Positions 1 to 8,210 are shown, counted from the stretch's first letter. The stretch: 64,000 nucleotides of DNA from JAHIYU01 sp964476155 (GCA_964476155.1 CAYYYS010000001.1:240836-304835); one strand, 5' to 3'. Notes: generated by a model from the letters alone, not told the origin. A program made the numbers and translations.

Positions 1-1362
1 ACCTCCGCTGAAGGGCGTGTAAGTGATCTCGAGATGCGGAGCCAAAACCAGTTCGTCGGTCCCCTTGAAGACGTAACGCGAGTAGTAGAAGTCCGGGGAA
101 TAGGCCGCTGTCGCCTGGTAACTGGTGAACGTCTCACCCGCCGTGATTAGGAAAACCAGGTCCGTATCGAGCACGCCGTTGATCATGCGCTGGACCGTGG
201 ACGTCACATCCCAGCCGACCCAAACGGTCTCGTTGATCTGCATGGTTTCGTAGTCCACCGAGTACTGTCCGGTCACCCCGTTCACCCCACTCTCATCGTC
301 CGACAAGGCCTGCAGGGTTATGGAGTCGATACCGTCAACGAGTGTCCGCGGGACCTCGTGCACGGCCAGCGACTGTCGCTGCCCCATGGTGTGATCGAAA
401 TCCAGGGCCAGCCGGATGACCGCCCGGTTGACGAAAACATCCTCGGGGAATGCCGTGGTGTCGAAGGCGAAATAAGGCGAGATGCGTTGGTGTGTCTGGA
501 GGACGATGTCCGTATCCAGATTCACCGAAGGGTCCGGCATCGCGTGCAGCGTGGAGACATCCGCGATGGGTGCCAGGACGATGGTCTCGTCGAAAACCTG
601 GGCGATCTCGTCGGCGTCGACGTACTCGACGTAGAAGGCAATGGCGAGGGTGGGGCCGACCGTGGTGTCCTCGGCTTCCCGTTCAATCTCGCCATACGCG
701 CTGTCGTCCATGTCCACCGAGGCGTATCCGATGATCCCCTCGGCGGATCCCTCACCCTCACGGATGATGATCCCGTTGTGACCGTTCTCCACCCAGTCGA
801 TCACCACGGCCGGGCCCAGGTCGAGAAAAACGACCGCACCCGAATCGTCCTGGTCGATGATCAGGGAGCCTATCCCCGGTTCGGCGGCCGGATAGACGGA
901 CGTGTCGAGAGGCTCGGAAAGATTATGGACCCGGTAGTTCTTGTCGAACTCGTCCTGTTTCTCTTCCTCGCTCTCGGGCGGCTCGTAGAACTGCAGGCGG
1001 TAGAGCGTGAGCGTCACGGATGCGATGATGTCCTCGTCCAGGACCACGCCGTCGGGCAACGTGTCGGCCAGGGCCGAAAAATCGTACTGCGCGAGAATCG
1101 ACGACGAGTCCGGACCGCTGCTCCCGAAATAGAGGGCGCCTGTCTGGTCGAAAGCCACCTCATCGTCCGTTAGCCCGATGTGCCCCTTGACCACGGGCAG
1201 GGTCAGGATATCGGTCGATGGAGCGGTCACCTGCAGGTCGGTGTCCAATCCCGCGCCGACGGGGTTGGCCTCATCGCTGGTACAGCCCGCCAGGGCCACG
1301 GCGACCGCCAGGGCGATTGTCGTGACCAGCAAGGCTCTTCGGTATCTCGGGGTCTCTGGCAT
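1..1362 (-). CDS. secreted lipoprotein, DNRLRE-like beta-rich repeats, truncated at window edge
   Basis: The reading frame is open from an ATG at 1362 to the first base of the window, giving 454 codons with no stop, so the C-terminus lies outside. A basic N-terminus and a hydrophobic run end in the lipobox ALAGC at about residue 28, which predicts lipid attachment and envelope location. GAGGAG lies 6 bases upstream of the ATG. The mature part is rich in Asp, Val and Thr and appears to hold two similar halves, each with long beta-strand-like segments such as SVTLTLYRLQFYE and AVIRLALDFDH; this resembles DNRLRE-type carbohydrate-binding or adhesive modules, but I cannot prove the family. It is downstream of exbD on the same strand, separated by a hairpin. 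Function unknown; surface or periplasmic binding is a guess. Confidence 0.75.
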   Translation of the reverse strand, partial: MPETPRYRRALLVTTIALAVAVALAGCTSDEANPVGAGLDTDLQVTAPSTDILTLPVVKGHIGLTDDEVAFDQTGALYFGSSGPDSSSILAQYDFSALADTLPDGVVLDEDIIASVTLTLYRLQFYEPPESEEEKQDEFDKNYRVHNLSEPLDTSVYPAAEPGIGSLIIDQDDSGAVVFLDLGPAVVIDWVENGHNGIIIREGEGSAEGIIGYASVDMDDSAYGEIEREAEDTTVGPTLAIAFYVEYVDADEIAQVFDETIVLAPIADVSTLHAMPDPSVNLDTDIVLQTHQRISPYFAFDTTAFPEDVFVNRAVIRLALDFDHTMGQRQSLAVHEVPRTLVDGIDSITLQALSDDESGVNGVTGQYSVDYETMQINETVWVGWDVTSTVQRMINGVLDTDLVFLITAGETFTSYQATAAYSPDFYYSRYVFKGTDELVLAPHLEITYTPFSGG

Positions 1363-1384
1363 CCGTACTCCTCGTGTCGAAATT

Positions 1385-1421
1385 GATTCGTGCCCGACGC
1401 GCAAACGCGCTGTCACGAATC
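1385..1421 (-). terminator. hairpin between exbD and the lipoprotein gene
   Basis: GATTCGTG (1385-1392) pairs with CACGAATC (1414-1421), and an inner GCGC pair (1399-1402 with 1407-1410) closes a second stem. On the minus strand the stem is followed by AATTTC, a poor T-tract, so termination may be partial. Two direct copies of CAACCGACGC lie just beyond (1431-1440 and 1459-1468) and could be a regulatory repeat upstream of the lipoprotein. Confidence 0.4.
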
Positions 1422-1471
1422 TGTCGTATGCAACCGACGCGTCGCGCAGCCGATACGCCAACCGACGCATA

Positions 1472-1924
1472 CTAGGGTGCGTCGGGTCGATCGTCAAGAC
1501 GCGCACCCTCGGGGCTCTCGCCCTCGGCGATCCGCGCCGACATGCTCACATGGGAGAAACCGCTTTCCTTGATCATATCCATCAATCGCACAACGTGTCC
1601 GAATTCAGTGTGCGTATCCGACCTCATAACGATGTTGTCGTCGCTCCCCTCGGCCAGGCGCTGCCGCAGGGCGGGCACGATTTCGGCCTCGGCCAACTGC
1701 TGATCGTCCAGATAGATCTCACCATCGCTGGTCAGGTAGATGACGGCCGGCCCCGCCAGGACGGGTTCGGCCGTGGTGGAGCTGGGCAGGTCCAGCTTGA
1801 TGGCCGGCTGGTGCTTGAACGTGGACGTGACCAGGAAAAAGATCAACAGCAGGAACATCACGTCAATGAGCGACGTGACGTTGATGATCAGCCGATTGCC
1901 CTTGCGGGGCGGCGCGAACTGCAT
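1472..1924 (-). CDS. exbD: ExbD/TolR biopolymer transport protein
   Basis: This 150-residue protein has the ExbD/TolR layout: a short cytoplasmic N-terminus, one membrane segment at about residues 16-36 (LIDVMFLLLIFFLVTSTF) carrying the conserved Asp of the proton path, and a periplasmic domain with a typical YLTSDGEIYLDDQQL strand pattern. Such proteins join ExbB/TolQ in the inner membrane to turn the proton gradient into motion of a TonB/TolA-type partner. Its start is 1 base past the ExbB-like stop, so translation is probably coupled. With the TonB-like gene upstream, it forms an envelope energisation operon. ExbD and TolR cannot be separated from sequence alone. Confidence 0.92.
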   Translation of the reverse strand: MQFAPPRKGNRLIINVTSLIDVMFLLLIFFLVTSTFKHQPAIKLDLPSSTTAEPVLAGPAVIYLTSDGEIYLDDQQLAEAEIVPALRQRLAEGSDDNIVMRSDTHTEFGHVVRLMDMIKESGFSHVSMSARIAEGESPEGARLDDRPDAP

Positions 1925-1925
1925 C

Positions 1926-2567
1926 TCAGACCTCCCCGCCCGCGGCGGTCTGCTCCCTGCGCAGGGTCCGCGTGCGCAGGTAGTCGAGGGTCTGGGAGGC
2001 GTAACGTTCCAGGTCGAAGATGATGGCGTTGGCCCGTCCCTGCAGCCAGTGGTACGCCACCAGTGTGGGAATGCCGATGATCAGGCCGGCCGCCGTCGTC
2101 ACCATGGCCTCGGAAATTCCGCTCGAGAGGTGCTCGGGGTTGCCGAGCCCCAACTCCGATACCGTGGCGAAGACCCGAATCATGCCGGTGACGGTGCCGA
2201 GCAGCCCCAGCAGGGGCGCCACGGCGGCCACTATCTCCAGGATGTTCAGGTTGCGCACGAGTTTGACCGCCTCCTGGCGCCCGGTTTCCTGCAGGACGTC
2301 GCGCACGATCTGCCATTCATCGTCGGCATGGTCCAGGCCGGCCCGCACCACGGTGGCGAAGGGACCCGGATTGCGATCGGTGATCGCGTAGGCAATGTCG
2401 TGATTGTCGCTCGCGGGCAGGGTCGCCACGGCTTCGACCACTTCAGGGAAGATGATCCTGCTCTGCCGCAGCGCGATCAGGCGTTCCAGGAAAACAGTCA
2501 GCCCCACGAGAGAGCAGATCCCCAGGGGGATCATCATCACGTTGCCGGCGCGGATCAATTCCCACAT
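1926..2567 (-). CDS. exbB: MotA/TolQ/ExbB proton channel family protein
   Basis: The 213-residue product has three predicted membrane segments (about residues 10-30, 105-130 and 150-172) and the family core IVAAVAPLLGLLGTVTGMI followed by a TTAAGLIIGIPTLVAYHWL helix. These features are typical of ExbB/TolQ/MotA channels that pair with ExbD/TolR. The gene lies between the TonB-like gene (76 bases upstream) and exbD (1 base downstream). Length and order fit an inner-membrane energy-transducing complex; whether it drives TonB-dependent uptake or a Tol-like process is not decided by the sequence. Confidence 0.92.
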   Translation of the reverse strand: MWELIRAGNVMMIPLGICSLVGLTVFLERLIALRQSRIIFPEVVEAVATLPASDNHDIAYAITDRNPGPFATVVRAGLDHADDEWQIVRDVLQETGRQEAVKLVRNLNILEIVAAVAPLLGLLGTVTGMIRVFATVSELGLGNPEHLSSGISEAMVTTAAGLIIGIPTLVAYHWLQGRANAIIFDLERYASQTLDYLRTRTLRREQTAAGGEV

Positions 2568-2643
2568 CTCGATTCATCCTTCGGTTGTCTGGGCGGGAGT
2601 GGCCGCGTGCGTCGAGAACATCGTTCGACGGAGACGCTGCGGA

Positions 2644-3654
2644 TCACCGCGCAGAATAAATCAGCTTAATCGACAAAACAAGTTCGGGGTCCGGGAAGTG
2701 GCCCGGCAGCGGCGCCAGGGGTGCGGTGGCCCTCATGGCCGCCACGCTCGCCCGGTGCAACGACTCGTGTCCTTCCTCTTCGACGATCTCCAGTTCGCTG
2801 AGCGTGCCGTCCGGTTGGACCACCATCTTTATAACCGTCACGCCGTCGATCACACCCAGGTGCGTATAGGCATAGGGCGGAATCCAGTTGGGCAGGAAGT
2901 CGCGCTTGAACTGCTCGAGCCAGGGCCCGAAGTCCCACTCCATGGTACTCAGTCCGAAATCGCCGAACTGGATCAAATCGCCGGCGTCGAGACTCACCGC
3001 TTGTTGATCGTAGACGAACCCGCGATCACCCGGCGTGCCGGTGCGTCGGTCCAGTATCGAGGGCGCGGCCTGGGCCAGGATGTCGGCCAACTCCGCGGCG
3101 GTGAGACTCTGGGCGTCGTCCGTATCTTCGCCGGCCTGGTCCCGGACGTCGTCGGCTTGGGCGACATCCTCTCCCTCGCGTACGTCCGGCCGTGGACCGG
3201 GACGCGGCTGGACACCGCCCGGCTCCCCACCCCCATCGCCCGCCTCGCCGGTCGTACCGGTCGTACCGGTCGGCACCGGCATCACGGCCACGCCACCGGG
3301 GCTGCCGCCGGTGTCCTGGTTGATGGCCACCTGGGACAACTCTCCGGTTTCCGCGGCCCGGGGAGGTGCATTTTCCTCGCCACCGGTTATGGTGTCGGCA
3401 GCCCGACTGTTGCGCATCGCCAAAAAATCGGGTTCCGCGGGAGGCTCGGGGATTTCCTGTCTTTCCGGCACGGACGTGTAGGTCCGCGGCGTGTCGAGGG
3501 CTTCCAGTTCCGCGTCGTCCACCAGGACGACGGTCACCACGGGCGCGGGGTCTTCGTCCGTCTTCACATTGGACGCGCCTATCATATCCGTGTCCCAGGT
3601 CAATACGACCAGCAACACGTGCAGGAGCAACGCGGCCAGAAAAGCGCGGATCAT
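2644..3654 (-). CDS. TonB-family energy transducer
   Basis: I start the protein at the ATG at 3654, giving 336 residues, because it begins directly with a membrane anchor (MIRAFLAALLLHVLLVVLTW); longer starts reach into the divergent murB leader. After the anchor comes a long low-complexity periplasmic spacer rich in Pro, Gly, Thr and acidic residues (about residues 35-190). The C-terminus (about 245-336) has the TonB_C pattern: GVIDGVTVIKMVVQPDGTLS, then an alternating beta segment ending in ELVLSIKLIYSAR. The spacer is unusually acidic, unlike the Lys-Pro spacer of enterobacterial TonB. First gene of the tonB-exbB-exbD run. Confidence 0.85.
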   Translation of the reverse strand: MIRAFLAALLLHVLLVVLTWDTDMIGASNVKTDEDPAPVVTVVLVDDAELEALDTPRTYTSVPERQEIPEPPAEPDFLAMRNSRAADTITGGEENAPPRAAETGELSQVAINQDTGGSPGGVAVMPVPTGTTGTTGEAGDGGGEPGGVQPRPGPRPDVREGEDVAQADDVRDQAGEDTDDAQSLTAAELADILAQAAPSILDRRTGTPGDRGFVYDQQAVSLDAGDLIQFGDFGLSTMEWDFGPWLEQFKRDFLPNWIPPYAYTHLGVIDGVTVIKMVVQPDGTLSELEIVEEEGHESLHRASVAAMRATAPLAPLPGHFPDPELVLSIKLIYSAR

Positions 3655-3736
3655 TGAGCGACGCTGGTGCACTGTTCTCCTTGACTCTCGGAGTCTAACG
3701 GGATTTTCTAGCCGAACAGGCATGAAAGGTAACACA

Positions 3737-4711
3737 ATGTACGGTCAAGTCCCGTTTGAAAACCACCCGGTCGACCCGGCGCGCCTCACCGAATTCATCG
3801 AGAGGCTCAAAGCCGGATTCGGTGACAAGATAAGCCTCGGTGCCCACCTGAGCCGCTGGACGACCTTCCGGATCGGCGGACCGGCCCTGGCGTTGTGCCG
3901 CATGCATACGCCCGACGATGCGCGACGGTTCCTGGATAACGCGCGGGAATACGAAATCCCTGCGGTTTTCCTGGGGGGCGGCAGCAACGTTTTGGCCGAC
4001 GACACGGGCTTTCATGGCTTGGTGTTGCAGACGGCCATGTCCAACTTGATCGTACGCGGCGACGCCCTCACCGTCGGCGCCGGACTGGATTTCGACGCCC
4101 TGGTTACGGCTTCGCTCGAGGCGGGTCTGACCGGGCTGGAGTTCGCATCGGGCATACCGGGCAGTGTGGGCGGTGCGCTCGTCGGCAACGCGGGATGCTA
4201 TGGCCACGAAATCAGCGAGTTTCTCGTGGAGGCCACCGTACTGCGCGCCGACGGCACGGTGGAAACGATCGGCGCCGACGACTTCGAGTTCACCTACCGT
4301 CACTCCGTCTTCAAGACCCGCGAAGACCTGGTGCTTGAAGCCGTTTTCAAATTGACGAGCGGCGATACATCCGCAGCCGGTGAGACCCGCGCACGGATCA
4401 TGGCCGAGCGGCAGCGTAAACACCCGGTCGACCTGCCCTGCGCCGGCAGCTACTTCAAAAACCTGCCCCCCGAGAGTCCGGGCGAAAAACGCCGCGCCGC
4501 CGGTTCGCTGTTGGACCGGGCCGGGGCCCTGGCCATGCGCGAAGGCGATGCCGGCGTCTTCGAGCGCCACGCCAACATCATCGTCAACCTCGGCGCCGCC
4601 ACCAGCCGGGACGTTCTGGGGCTGGCGGAGCGCATGAAAACCGCCGTCGCGGACCGGTTCGGCGTGGACTTGACCGCGGAAGTCCGTCATCTGGGTCGGT
4701 ACGGCTGGTAA
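3737..4711 (+). CDS. murB: UDP-N-acetylenolpyruvoylglucosamine reductase
   Basis: MurB reduces UDP-GlcNAc-enolpyruvate to UDP-MurNAc with NADPH and FAD, an essential cytoplasmic step of peptidoglycan synthesis. The 324-residue protein has the FAD site FLGGGSNVLADD (near residue 77), the substrate loop GIPGSVGGALVGNAGCYG (near 140), the segment PCAGSYFKN that supplies the proton-donor Ser, and a C-terminal Glu in AEVRHLG. It looks like the shorter MurB type. The chosen ATG has AAAGG 8 bases upstream; an in-frame ATG at 3722 would add five residues but has no clear ribosome site. It is not beside other mur genes; the divergent tonB-like gene begins 82 bases away. Confidence 0.95.
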   Translation: MYGQVPFENHPVDPARLTEFIERLKAGFGDKISLGAHLSRWTTFRIGGPALALCRMHTPDDARRFLDNAREYEIPAVFLGGGSNVLADDTGFHGLVLQTAMSNLIVRGDALTVGAGLDFDALVTASLEAGLTGLEFASGIPGSVGGALVGNAGCYGHEISEFLVEATVLRADGTVETIGADDFEFTYRHSVFKTREDLVLEAVFKLTSGDTSAAGETRARIMAERQRKHPVDLPCAGSYFKNLPPESPGEKRRAAGSLLDRAGALAMREGDAGVFERHANIIVNLGAATSRDVLGLAERMKTAVADRFGVDLTAEVRHLGRYGW

Positions 4712-4828
4712 ATGGGACCCGATTTTGGCGTATTATCGAAAAATCAGGGTTTCATATTGACACCAACTGCCCAACACCTGAAATTATAAATGATTGGACA
4801 AACAGTCACGCTGAATGGGAGTTGACCT

Positions 4829-5749
4829 ATGCCTCGGACGCTCTTCGTGTTCTTCTTTTGCCTTTTCGCCATGGGGGCCGTCACGGCGCTCGCCCAGGAT
4901 ACGAACGACGAAACCGAAAAGTCGTTCAACCTCCTGCATACCTCCATCGAGGAACAGGAGGCCATCAGGCAGGAGGAAGAGAACATCCCCACTTACGAGC
5001 CGGTCATACCGGAACGTAATCTGGAGGTCACCCTGACGCTCGGGTTCTGGCAGCTCAACAAGCAACTGCTCGCCCACGACAAAATCATCTACAAGTACAC
5101 GGACAAGAACACCTTCTTCGGCGACATATCCCTGCAGGGACAATCAGCATTTCATCCCCAGCTGAGGGTCAACTACAACCTCATGCCCTGGTTCGCGCTC
5201 GAACCGGTGTTGGGGTTCTCCGTCTCCGAATACGTTGCCAGGGTCAGCAACCCCTTGTCCCTTTCGAATCAGGCCTTCGGCGAGGATGACAACGTGCCGA
5301 TGCCCATCGAGGAAATCGGCGAGTTCGACGCGGAGAACCGCTCCTGCATTACGATCAGCAGCGGCCTGAACGCGGTCTTCTATCCGCTGGACTACGGCAA
5401 CTTCGGCAAGGGTCGCTGGCACCCGTTCGTCCAGGGCGGCATGCACCATACCTGGATGATCCTCAACTCCGACTACACGGACGCCGCGTCCAAGATGTGG
5501 GACATGTCGGGGGGTCTCGGCTTCCGGTTCATCGCGGACGACATGATCAGTATCCGCGTGGAAGCCATGTACCATCACATGACCGTCGGCTTCGATCCCG
5601 ACACCGAGTTCGTGGTACGCAACGATGGCACGACCTTCGTACCCATCACGGAGTGGGTTGACGGACAGGGCCAGGTCGATGTCGAGGACTTCGCAACCAA
5701 TACGCTGAATACCATCAGCTGGGCAGTCGGCTTCACCGCCGATTTCTAA
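4829..5749 (+). CDS. outer-membrane beta-barrel protein, function unknown
   Basis: The product of 306 residues starts with a clear signal peptide (MPRTLFVFFFCLFAMGAVTALAQ) and continues as alternating polar and aromatic strands, ending in SWAVGFTADF; a C-terminal Phe is typical of proteins inserted by BAM. GGGAG sits 7 bases before the ATG. A TTGACA at 4757-4762 upstream could be a -35 box, but the best -10 is 18-19 bases away and weak. It is monocistronic, with a strong terminator directly after it. I do not recognise a specific family; it resembles general porin-like or OmpA/OmpW-type barrels only in architecture. Confidence 0.75.
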   Translation: MPRTLFVFFFCLFAMGAVTALAQDTNDETEKSFNLLHTSIEEQEAIRQEEENIPTYEPVIPERNLEVTLTLGFWQLNKQLLAHDKIIYKYTDKNTFFGDISLQGQSAFHPQLRVNYNLMPWFALEPVLGFSVSEYVARVSNPLSLSNQAFGEDDNVPMPIEEIGEFDAENRSCITISSGLNAVFYPLDYGNFGKGRWHPFVQGGMHHTWMILNSDYTDAASKMWDMSGGLGFRFIADDMISIRVEAMYHHMTVGFDPDTEFVVRNDGTTFVPITEWVDGQGQVDVEDFATNTLNTISWAVGFTADF

Positions 5750-5769
5750 CCGACCCGCACACGGCATCG

Positions 5770-5800
5770 GGCGGCGGTCATGTGACCGCCGCCTTTTTTT
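5770..5800 (+). terminator. rho-independent terminator after the barrel gene
   Basis: GGCGGCGGTCA (5770-5780) pairs perfectly with TGACCGCCGCC (5783-5793), followed by seven T (5794-5800). The stop codon of the convergent comM gene is 9 bases further on, so the hairpin could also serve that gene from the other side, though without a good T-tract. Confidence 0.93.
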
Positions 5801-5808
5801 ACAGTGTG

Positions 5809-7344
5809 TTAGACCTGCATAAAAATGTGCATGGTCTCCTTCCGGAAACCGAGCGCCTCCGCCAGATCCACGCGCGTAACAAGCCGCCGACCGTCCAGGG
5901 CCGCCACGGTCCGGGCCACGCGGGCCGATCTGATAAGCGCCCGTATGGACAGTCCCAGGGAGCGTTTCGCCTCGTCCAGGAAATCCGCGCCCCGTGTATC
6001 CAGCCAGCTGCGACAGGCCACCAGATCCGCCTGTCTCGTCGCGTGCCTATCGCGTCCCAGTCGTTGCCGGGTGTCCGCCACCTGACACGATGCGTCCCGC
6101 CAGGTCGACTCGATCCGCCCGATATCATCAGTGCCGGCCCGCAGGGACCAGTCCCCCCCCTCCTCCATTTCCGCGAACAGGTCCAACCGGTCCAGCAACG
6201 GACCGGACAGACGGCTCACATAGCGTCTTCGCAACGTTACAGGACACCGGCACGCCCGGACACGGCTACCGAAATAGCCACAGCGACAGGGGTTCATGGC
6301 GCCCAGGAACTGGAAGTCCGCGGGCCAGAAGCGGGAGCCCGGTCCACGTGCCACGGCCACCTGTCCCTCTTCCAGCGGTTCGCGCAAAGCGTCGAGAGCG
6401 GCCGGCGTGAACTCGGGGAGCTCATCCAGAAAGAGTATGCCGTTGTGGGCCAGGGTCACTTCGCCGGCGCGCAGGCCGGGACCACCGCCGATCAGTCCCG
6501 CGCGTGTCACCGTATGATGGGGTGCCCGAAACGGCCTCTGTCCGTCGAGATGATGCCTGCGCAGAAGCCCTGCCGCTCCCTGGATTCGCGTCACGTCCAC
6601 AGCCTCTTTACGGGAGCACGGCGGTTGCAGGGCGCCGATGGTGCGACTCAGCCTCGTCTTGCCGGTGCCTGGCGGTCCCACGAGCAGCGTATCGTGACGA
6701 CCGGCCGCGGCGATGATCGCCAGACGTCGCGCCTCCGGAGACGTCAGGGCAAAGAAAGCCGGGATCTCGACCGGGACGGCAGGGAGCGGTCCAGGCGTGA
6801 AATCGTCCTTGGCTTCCTGTAGACCCGACCCCGTATGCAGCCAGGCAGCCACGTCGCTGACCCGTTCGGCGCCGAATACACGTATGCCCGGTACTAGCCG
6901 CGCCTCCCAGGCCTGCCCGGTAGGCACCACGAAAACCTCGGCCCCCCGGGACACGGCGGCCATGACTATCGAGAGCAGTCCACGGACCGGTCTCAGCTCT
7001 CCGGTCAGGGACAGTTCTCCCAACAGCACGGCCTCACGGCGCTCACGGGGTGGTCGGGGATGATCCTCGGCACAGGCGTTGACGCCGACCGCAATGGCCA
7101 GATCCACCGCCGCGCCCTGCTTCTTGATGTCCGCCGGCGCCAGGTTGACCGTCACGCGTCCCTTCGGCCACGGCATCCCGCAGTTGCGCATGGCGGACAG
7201 GACCCGCTCCCGGCTTTCCCGCAAGATCGTGCCCGGCAAACCGACGATCTGGAACGTCGGCAGACCACGGCGGGCATCCACCTCCACGGTCACCTCGTAG
7301 CCATCGATGCCACAGACAGCCCCACTTCGTATTCGCTCGACCAT
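5809..7344 (-). CDS. comM: YifB/ComM family Mg-chelatase-like AAA ATPase
   Basis: ComM is a hexameric DNA helicase that promotes branch migration during natural transformation; YifB is the same family. The 511-residue protein has the ChlI-like N-terminal domain (GLPGTILRESRERV, then GRVTVNLAPADIKKQG), Walker A GPPGTGKTRL, Walker B ILFLDELPEF, a basic CRCGYFGSRVRACRC segment and the Mg-chelatase C-terminal domain with SIRALIRSARVARTVA. Length matches the family (about 505). The ATG at 7344 follows a GGGGGGAG ribosome site; an ATG 10 codons upstream lacks one. No other competence gene is visible nearby, so a role in DNA uptake is only inferred from the family. Confidence 0.93.
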   Translation of the reverse strand: MVERIRSGAVCGIDGYEVTVEVDARRGLPTFQIVGLPGTILRESRERVLSAMRNCGMPWPKGRVTVNLAPADIKKQGAAVDLAIAVGVNACAEDHPRPPRERREAVLLGELSLTGELRPVRGLLSIVMAAVSRGAEVFVVPTGQAWEARLVPGIRVFGAERVSDVAAWLHTGSGLQEAKDDFTPGPLPAVPVEIPAFFALTSPEARRLAIIAAAGRHDTLLVGPPGTGKTRLSRTIGALQPPCSRKEAVDVTRIQGAAGLLRRHHLDGQRPFRAPHHTVTRAGLIGGGPGLRAGEVTLAHNGILFLDELPEFTPAALDALREPLEEGQVAVARGPGSRFWPADFQFLGAMNPCRCGYFGSRVRACRCPVTLRRRYVSRLSGPLLDRLDLFAEMEEGGDWSLRAGTDDIGRIESTWRDASCQVADTRQRLGRDRHATRQADLVACRSWLDTRGADFLDEAKRSLGLSIRALIRSARVARTVAALDGRRLVTRVDLAEALGFRKETMHIFMQV

Positions 7345-7509
7345 ACGACTCCCCCCGGTGTGATGGATCCTCACGAGCGGGAATCATGCCGGGGCGCCAA
7401 CAGGCGGCTAAGTCCGCAATACGTAATGCCAGGCGCCCATGCGCAGAATCGACCGCCATCAGCCTGTCAACGGGAGGAGACGTGAAGCCGGTCGGCCGCA
7501 CGCCGCGGG
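7345..7509 (-). other. comM leader / sequence flanking the intron remnant
   Basis: No convincing gene lies here. It separates the 3' end of the group II intron remnant from comM and would be the 3' exon side. A TTGACA read on the minus strand (7470 to 7465) could be a -35 box for comM, but no good -10 sits 16-18 bases on. Confidence 0.4.
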
Positions 7510-7772
7510 AATCGGGTAGGGCGAGGCCTCGCGACCTCACCCTCCCAAACCACCGTACGGTTGGATCCGCTCACCAGGCTTTAGAGACAATGGACGCCTT
7601 ACCCGGCACGACCGCCTCGTATGCGGTTCCTGTTCGTCGGGCCAGTGTTTTGCCTGCGGCTTCCTTCAGACCCCACCTCACGGTGGCAGCCCTTGCCGTT
7701 CAGCTAACAGTTCCCCCTGTCGGGTCTGTAGAGGACTTCCACCTCCGAGTGAGTGCGCCCTGCCGGGCGCAC
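7510..7772 (-). mobile_element. degenerate group II intron, internally deleted, no maturase
   Basis: On the minus strand the element begins at 7772 with the group II 5' consensus GTGCG (GTGCGCCCGG). It continues with domain I-like sequence that I recall from bacterial introns (CTCGGAGGTGGAAGTCCTC, then CACCGTGAGGTGG and TCTGAAGGAAGCCG). It ends with a domain VI hairpin: ggg 7514-7516, aggg 7518-7521 and gagg 7523-7526 pair with ccc 7544-7546, ccct 7540-7543 and cctc 7535-7538. The one unpaired base is at 7517, an adenosine on the RNA, seven bases from the end ACCCGATT, exactly where the branch point belongs. Only about 262 bases remain; there is no reverse transcriptase and domain V is not recognisable, so it is probably a dead remnant. 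Confidence 0.8.
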
Positions 7773-7775
7773 ACC

Positions 7776-7809
7776 AAAAATACGGAGGTTCTCTAAAGAA
7801 CCTCCGTAT
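7776..7809 (-). terminator. terminator of the histone gene, group II intron target
   Basis: ATACGGAGGTTC (7780-7791) pairs perfectly with GAACCTCCGTAT (7798-7809). On the minus strand the stem is followed by TTTTTGGT and then at once by the intron start at 7772. Insertion directly behind a terminator stem is the known target choice of class C group II introns. A second perfect palindrome, ACTCAAT-G-ATTGAGT at 7830-7844, lies between the gene stop and this stem. Confidence 0.9.
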
Positions 7810-7863
7810 CGCTACATAACAGGCGGTCCACTCAATGATTGAGTCGAACCGAGCTAGCAGTCT

Positions 7864-8025
7864 TTAGAGATCGCAGGGACGAACCGTCTTGCGACCATTG
7901 GCAACCGCGCGCTTCTCGGCTTCCTTGATCAGATACTTGACCTTGTTGTCCAGAGCCTCGTAGAAGTCGCCCGAGACGTTGCACTGCGTGACGGTTTCCT
8001 TGGTCTTGCTTTTGCTGATGATCAT
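7864..8025 (-). CDS. small bacterial histone-fold protein
   Basis: A 53-residue basic protein is encoded from an ATG at 8025 to TAA at 7864. It reads as one histone fold: a short helix 1 region (residues 2-13, rich in Lys), a loop with NVSGDF, a long helix 2 (EALDNKVKYLIKEAEKRA, about residues 23-40) and the loop 2/helix 3 signature NGRKTVRPCDL. GRKTV followed by a D-L pair is the hallmark of archaeal histones and of the bacterial singlets described in Bdellovibrio and Leptospira, where the Arg-Thr pair contacts DNA and the Asp makes the R-D clamp. AGGAGG and GAGG lie 13 and 5 bases before the ATG. It has its own sigma70-type promoter and a strong terminator, so it is a single-gene unit, probably well expressed. 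Expected role: dimeric DNA-binding nucleoid protein. No binding or abundance data can be read from sequence. Confidence 0.85.
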   Translation of the reverse strand: MIISKSKTKETVTQCNVSGDFYEALDNKVKYLIKEAEKRAVANGRKTVRPCDL

Positions 8026-8086
8026 GTCTGCCTCATTTCCTCCTGAAAAGTGACGTGCGGGGTAGTGTCATCGTGACCAGAGGTGC

Positions 8087-8115
8087 ATTGTGGCGAATTC
8101 GACCGTCCGTGTCAA
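8087..8115 (-). promoter_or_regulatory. sigma70-type promoter of the histone gene
   Basis: On the minus strand TTGACA (8115-8110) and CACAAT (8092-8087) are separated by exactly 17 bases. Transcription would start near 8080, giving a leader of about 55 bases ahead of the ATG at 8025. Confidence 0.7.
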
Positions 8116-8181
8116 CGGTGTTTCATCTACCCGCTTGGCCCCAAGGCGACGAATCTCGCTTGTTTGCGGCTCACAATCGCC

Positions 8182-8210
8182 TCGACAGGCTTGCCCGTCA
8201 AGCTTAGAAT
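8182..8210 (+). promoter_or_regulatory. sigma70-type promoter of the M20 dipeptidase gene
   Basis: TCGACA (8182-8187) and TAGAAT (8205-8210) are 17 bases apart, five of six matches in each box. It points away from the histone promoter, so the two genes share a divergent control region of 240 bases. Confidence 0.65.

Noticed and set aside
5782..6822. 346-codon plus-strand frame
   Set aside because: Starts inside the terminator and runs antisense to comM, whose Walker motifs are on the minus strand.
7386..7796. 136-codon plus-strand frame over the intron remnant
   Set aside because: No ribosome site or family; the DNA is explained by intron structure on the other strand.
7830..7860. Similarity between the histone 3' region (ACTCAATGATTGAGTCGAACCGA) and the middle of the 184-bp element
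   Set aside because: Shared words such as TTGAG and CGAACCGA are short and could be chance; no arm sequence accompanies them.
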